Below are positions 59,203 to 64,000 of a DNA stretch of 64,000 bases, one piece after another (positions within the stretch are counted from its first letter, which is position 1; every line of letters starts with the position of its first letter). This DNA comes from Scleroderma bovista (taxonomy: Eukaryota > Basidiomycota > Agaricomycetes > Boletales > Sclerodermataceae): contig JAYMGJ010000004.1 in NCBI GenBank assembly GCA_037178675.1, positions 1-64,000 on the forward strand, written 5' to 3'. Under the pieces are notes generated by a model, which did not search any database, was not told the DNA's origin, and saw nothing but the letters and a program-made list of their open reading frames with translations. Made by a program: the position numbers and the translations under genes.

Positions 59203-60415
59203 ATGGAGAGCAATCCTTTGTTGGTAACCTCCGTGCTTAGTTCCAAATTATCGCTGACAGCTTTTTTAGCACCAATTTTCCCGTTCATGACAAGTTTCAA
59301 GTGGCGAGGATTAGCGGCTTTGACGCTACCATCATCCCCGCGAATTATTCCGCCAGCACCGAACTTCCTTTGTGCCATCCATCCGATGATGCTGTCCCTG
59401 GCTATGCTCACCAACAATGGTATGTTTTGGCCATAAGACATACCCTTACATTGAGGATGACGTCTATAGTGGGGTCGGATCTTTCTGTGAAAATCTTGGA
59501 GGGTTGTCTTCCTCATCCTCACAGCCAAGAGGGCTCCAACAGACATACCCCTGGTCGTCCAGTCTTGGAGAGATCTCGAATCCCCCAAGTCCGAAGTGGG
59601 GCACGGATGCTGGGGCTTTCATTTGGTCTGTAGCAAATTCCCGGGTGTGTCCTGGTGGTCCACAGCAACACTGCTCTCAGACCCCATCAGCATGGCCGCC
59701 ACTGCTCCGTACCACAACACCGCCCGTCACCCATTCTGGTTACAGTGTTGTGGACTTTAGGTCCACCTTCAACTATGGTTGCTACGGACCGTCACCATCA
59801 ACTACAATTCCAACGCCGCCTCCCCTTTTCCCTGATGTGTCCATCAGCGTTTACCGTGCTCCGTCTTCCCCTGCTCCGCCCAGCTACCCTAATAATGTGA
59901 TATATCACGACCGCTCTTTCCTAGGGGAGAGCAAAAACCGACTTCCCGCAGTTCTTGACAACGTGTACGTTGTCCCGTTGCAGGACTTCTGCGAGCTCGT
60001 GGACATAAGTTTCATCACCAATGTCCACTTCTTCAATTGTTTTTTCGATGACTGTGGCAACTGGGTCCCTGACATCAGGGACAGCTTCGAGCTCCATTTA
60101 GCCAAAAATCACGGCATCCTCCTTCGGGGTGACCCGGCCTCGATTATTTGTTGTGGATGGCGAGCGTGCGGTGGTCATATCAAACGGGGGAATTTCCCCC
60201 GACACCTGAGGAAACACCTTGAGTACAAATGGGGGTGCTCTCAATGTGGCCAACAATTTTCTCGATCGGACAGTGTTTCTGACCATTCCCAGAAAAAGGC
60301 GAAATGTTCTGGTGCGCGGCCCGTTAAGCTCGTTAGCCCGAGAGCATACAAGGCAGAAGTATGGGGAGACGAGGTGGTGTTAAGGAGAGCCGTGGGCTAT
60401 GTACAAATATCTTAG
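59203..60415 (+). CDS. C2H2 zinc-finger protein 2
   Basis: 355-aa model with exons 59203-59219, 59315-59419 and 59470-60415. The second intron (50 nt, GTATGT...CTATAG) is well supported; the first exon and its 95-nt intron are a best guess. The N-terminal two-thirds is Ser/Pro-rich. The C-terminus has an unusual first unit (CFFDDCGNW...HLAKNH), a second (CCGWRACGGHIKRGNFPRHLRKH) and a third (CSQCGQQFSRSDSVSDHSQ...C), where the last ligand is not the usual His. The organisation of three degenerate fingers at the C-terminus matches the gene at 46290-48583, so they are probably members of one expanded family. A role in DNA binding is inferred. The frame ends at TAG 60413-60415. Confidence 0.68.
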
Positions 60416-62405
60416 AGTCCATTCCAACCATAATACTTCAAGGGCCATGTACGGGCCGTTGCATCGCATAAAACAGGTCCAAAATTGTTTAATTTTCAAC
60501 ATTCACGTGCATTCACAACGAGCGATCTCAGCCACAGTGTAGTTAATCTCCCTACCCGAGGGTCGGACACGTGGTGGATTATTTCAAGGGTCGTATTTCG
60601 TGATTATCATGATGTAGTGTTGGCCTGCCACGCGACTAACTAAATGGAAGTGGGGGCTGTGTTGAATTGGTAGCTCTTTGTCAAGGTTTCGAGTCAGGAC
60701 GATGCTCGGAGCATGCCATACTTGTGCTCGATATCCGGCTCCAGCCTTGACCAATTCCTGCGCATACTGTGGTTCAATCTAACGGGTTCTCAGCTCTCTC
60801 ATGATGAGTATATCCTATTTGGCACTTCTGCAATTTGCATCAGACGGCGCTGAGCGGCCTGTCCAGCCTAGAAAGTCCTTTGGGAGAGTCCCCGTTAGAG
60901 AGTCTTTCCTCTCCTACTACGTATTAGGAGAATCCGACACAATCATCGCTCACCGGTCACTATCATTGGAATGCGCGGGGAATCCCTCGCCCATCGTCTC
61001 TCACGAGCGGAATCGGGACAACAACTGCTCCGGCACTAGGACTTGATCCTCGGTGTCATTTCACCTGCGGCCGAAATGCGCACCTCACCGCCATTTCTCC
61101 ACTAAATTTCGGACCGTAACAAGGTTCAACGAAAAAAAAAGAAAGCCTGGTGATCAAACTGAATCAATACGACATCCTGACGGCGGACACCGTGCTAAGT
61201 ACATTGATTCCTCGATGGTGGGAATTTTATTCACTGAATCTCCATCTAATTTCCATGTTCCTTCGATTTGGTGCCATCGCCACATTTTGATGCGGAATTG
61301 GCGTCAATGAAATGTTTTGACAATGGGCCATTCAGGGGTGGGAGTGAGTCTTGAGAAAGAACCAACCCAGTCATTCTGGCATTCCCCCCCTGCCATTCAC
61401 GTGTAGGTGTACCATTTATTGGACATGGACTCCATTCCTATCAAACGGTGTAACATGCATCGGATTCGAGCCGTGACGTCGCGGCGAATGCTTCAAGTCT
61501 TAGATAGGTTCAAATCTAGCTCCCTTTGTACGATAACTGTCATGCCATGTGGCTTCGTTTCTAGGTGACCCTGACAGAACTCTCGAAAAATGGCGGAACC
61601 CGTATCCTGCAATTACTCAATTACTGCTCACGTTTCATTTCGCTAACCTATTGGACTTACCCATGCATTGCTATCTTGTTTGGTCGCCGAGACTTTCCTG
61701 ATATGTGTTCTAATCTCAGAAATGAATCCTATATACGCCGATGGTTAGCTATGTCTTTTCGGAGGCGAAGGCCAGATCCGCAGAATATTCCAACGGAATG
61801 AGCTGAACCGTGATGACCTGCAGAGCTTTCTAGGATGCATTAGTGCATGGAACGGTGAGAGCGGGTCTCCTGTGGTATTGCATCCTATCACAGTTCTCCG
61901 TTTGTAGAGGGGATCCCTTGTCATTCCAGCCAACTAGTATTTGGGACAACTGTGAACGATGGTAAAGCGCGGGGCAGTTCAAAATACTTCCTACTATCCA
62001 CAAGCTCGTTGTTCAACTGAGGGCAGTAGGCGAGCCTTCTCTACCTGAGACGAATGTGCTGTGTGCAAATAAATCTTCTTCGCCGCCGTGGCTGTTGTAG
62101 CATGTATCTGGATCGGATTCGGATCGTTTCTCACTTCTTCATAGTAGTTGCTGTGTTTACCGAATTTTGTCACCTCACTTCGCATCACAAAAAAGGGTAA
62201 TGTGAAAGATTTTTTTGTTCTCTGATCACAGGTGACCAAGCAGTACTAGGGGATGCCACTTGAACTTCCTAGTTATACAGGGAAAATCATAGCAACCAAA
62301 GCCGTGAGATCCCATGCAAAGTAATTACAGCTTACGAGGGAAATAAAACAAAAGGGGCAGCAACAACTAATGGCATGATGGGGCCTGGTCTAGAGAGCGG
62401 CGCCC
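60416..62405. other. Intergenic, no supported gene
   Basis: Two kb of low-similarity DNA between convergent zinc-finger genes 2 and 3. The open frames at 60801-61046 and 61053-61310 carry no motif. Confidence 0.4.
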
Positions 62406-63698
62406 TCAGATTCTACATATTTTTTCATCCTGCTTCATCGAGGGTTTACGCCTCTGTTTCAGATGCCGCTCCCTGTAATGCCTCAGCATACTTTCGCGCT
62501 TCATCACCCTATCGCAAACCCCACACGGGACCAGAAAATCCGAGGACATGTTTTTAATGCCGTGACTAGCCAAGTGCTCCACGAGGTTACTCTCCGTCAC
62601 CCAGGCCCTGCAAATAGTAGTCATGCCTTTACTGCGCCACCCACAAATGACTCGTTTTGGTGTATTACTTGAAGAAGCAGGGGATGAGTTCACAGGAATG
62701 GCCTGGTGGACGCCCTTTGTGGGCATGATTTTGTCCGACAGAGGAGATGACAATTGTTGATGATGGAGGAAATGAAAAGAGTCAGTCGTCGACTAGATAT
62801 AAACGAGGTGAGCCTGGTAATCCTACTTCGTGAGGGGATAAACAAGCTCACGGTGGACGCTTTCCCACATTCTCCGTATGTATAAGGATAGCCTGCGCTG
62901 TCTGCGTGGTGATACGAGACTGGCCTCCTATTTTCAGCTTGCAGGGCATTTGCCGGGATGAGATGGTTGAGCGGTAGATAGTCAACGGCATGCTCGGCGG
63001 AATGCGAATATATATTAATGCCCTGGTATAGGTGTCAGAGGGCAAAGCCGGACTCTCAAACACGAATTGTAAACTCGCCGACTGCCGTGCATGGGGTACC
63101 GATCCTCGCTGATACTGGGCTGTGTCCCCAGTAGAGAAGTTATAGTGGGCACCATACGGAGGTGTTATGGGCAGCACCCCTGCGCTACTGCTCTGGTCAT
63201 AAGGAGTTTGGGAGAACCCGAATGTTTTTGGGGATGACTTATTACCCAAAAGGCATGACCAAGAAACGACTCATAAGTCAATGTTTTTTTAGATGACCAG
63301 TGCACAACTTACACTCCATATCGTTCTGGCTGCATTCACTTCTTCAGGCGATCCGGAAGTTGACTCCCCCCCGTAAGGTCCAAGATGATCTTGAAAGTTT
63401 TGCAGGTTAACAGTCGCAGAGTAGTCTTCGTGATCCAGAACCGTGCTGGACGACCGGCGGTGTTGGGTATGATCTCCAATGATGGGGTTCAAGGGCCTTG
63501 AGTGGTCACCAGGACCGTCGTACCGGTACGATGAAGACGCAGAGTCCGTAGCGTCTGGAGAATGATCGAAACCACCCATGGTCGGAGCCTCGGAGAACAT
63601 CAGACCGTTATTCAAATTGTGGAGAAAGGGATACTCACGTCCGAGTATCCCTTAGGATAACCATACGGAATTTCTTGTTGGCTGGATGTAGGAGACAT
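62406..63698 (-). CDS. C2H2 zinc-finger protein 3 (5' end uncertain)
   Basis: The last exon encodes two Cys2His2 units, CGWRSKGMTTICRAW...HLASH and CGVCDRVMKRESMLRHYRERH, followed by a basic tail (KQRRKPSMKQDEKICRI) and a stop at 62406. Upstream exons (62848-63249 and 63289-63615 region) encode Ser/Gly/Tyr-rich sequence such as TPPYGAHYNFSTGDTAQYQ and SSSYRYDGPGDHSRPLNPIIGDHTQHRRSSS. A first Met is available at 63696-63698 (MSPTSSQQEIPYGYPKGYSD), but coding-like sequence continues upstream (NQDLGIYWDTEGLPYV), so the gene may start nearer the window end or beyond. Several splice sites, notably the one before the finger exon, are not settled. It is the third member of the zinc-finger group in this window. 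Confidence 0.6.
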
Positions 63699-64000
63699 GA
63701 CGTACGGTAGTCCCTCCGTGTCCCAGTAGATGCCGAGATCTTGGTTGCGGGATGGGTGTGTCGGAAGAAAAGGACTGACCCCGCACGAAGCAGAAGGCTA
63801 TCCAAACACAAAGGGGGGGTGTTAAATAAAATAGTGGTCACAGGCTTCCGTGACTGACGTAGTTGTTCTCTCCAGTAGTTGACACAGATGGGTTGATTGT
63901 AAGCTGCGAAGGTGAAATCTAATGTACATGTGAGACAAAAACTCGGTATAATCACGGGAGAAGCGTACACAGAGAGTTTCCCGCTGTGAATCGTATGAAG

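Overview
This window reads as nuclear DNA of a filamentous basidiomycete, most likely an agaricomycete. Genes carry many GT-AG introns of about 45-110 nt, codons run across splice sites, and the recognisable proteins (Cwc15, Uso1/p115, Cdc15-type F-BAR/SH3, coatomer zeta, Yar1-like ankyrin protein) have the fungal architecture. No tRNA, rRNA, CRISPR or prokaryotic operon signal was seen. All exon models were built by hand from splice signals and family knowledge.

Layout. 0.5-18.5 kb is a compact housekeeping block: Cwc15 (+), an RluA-type pseudouridine synthase (-), a class-V aminotransferase-fold protein (+), Uso1 (-), a broken POT peptide transporter (+, pseudogene), a conserved multi-pass membrane protein (-) and a Yar1-like ankyrin protein (+). 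19-30 kb is a rearranged repeat region: a 3.5-kb tandem duplication whose two units each hold an intact four-exon gene for a ~140-aa protein resembling mushroom beta-trefoil protease inhibitors, followed by an ABC-transporter remnant and further diverged repeats. 30-40 kb returns to housekeeping genes: Cdc15-like F-BAR/SH3 (+), a small membrane protein (-), a candidate 53-aa membrane microprotein (+) and coatomer zeta (-). 40-46 kb is nearly gene-empty apart from one candidate 180-aa two-exon gene.

46-64 kb is an accessory block with two tandem secreted metallophosphoesterases (YHR202W/5'-nucleotidase type, both -) interleaved with three divergent C2H2 zinc-finger proteins that are long, low-complexity and finger-bearing only at the C-terminus.

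Functionally the conserved genes serve splicing (Cwc15), RNA modification (pseudouridine synthase), ER-Golgi traffic (Uso1 tethering, coatomer zeta), cytokinesis (Cdc15-like) and ribosome assembly (Yar1-like). They are neighbours, not a pathway. The accessory genes (paired inhibitor-like proteins, paired secreted phosphatases, zinc-finger trio) are the lineage-specific part and the most rewarding to follow up.
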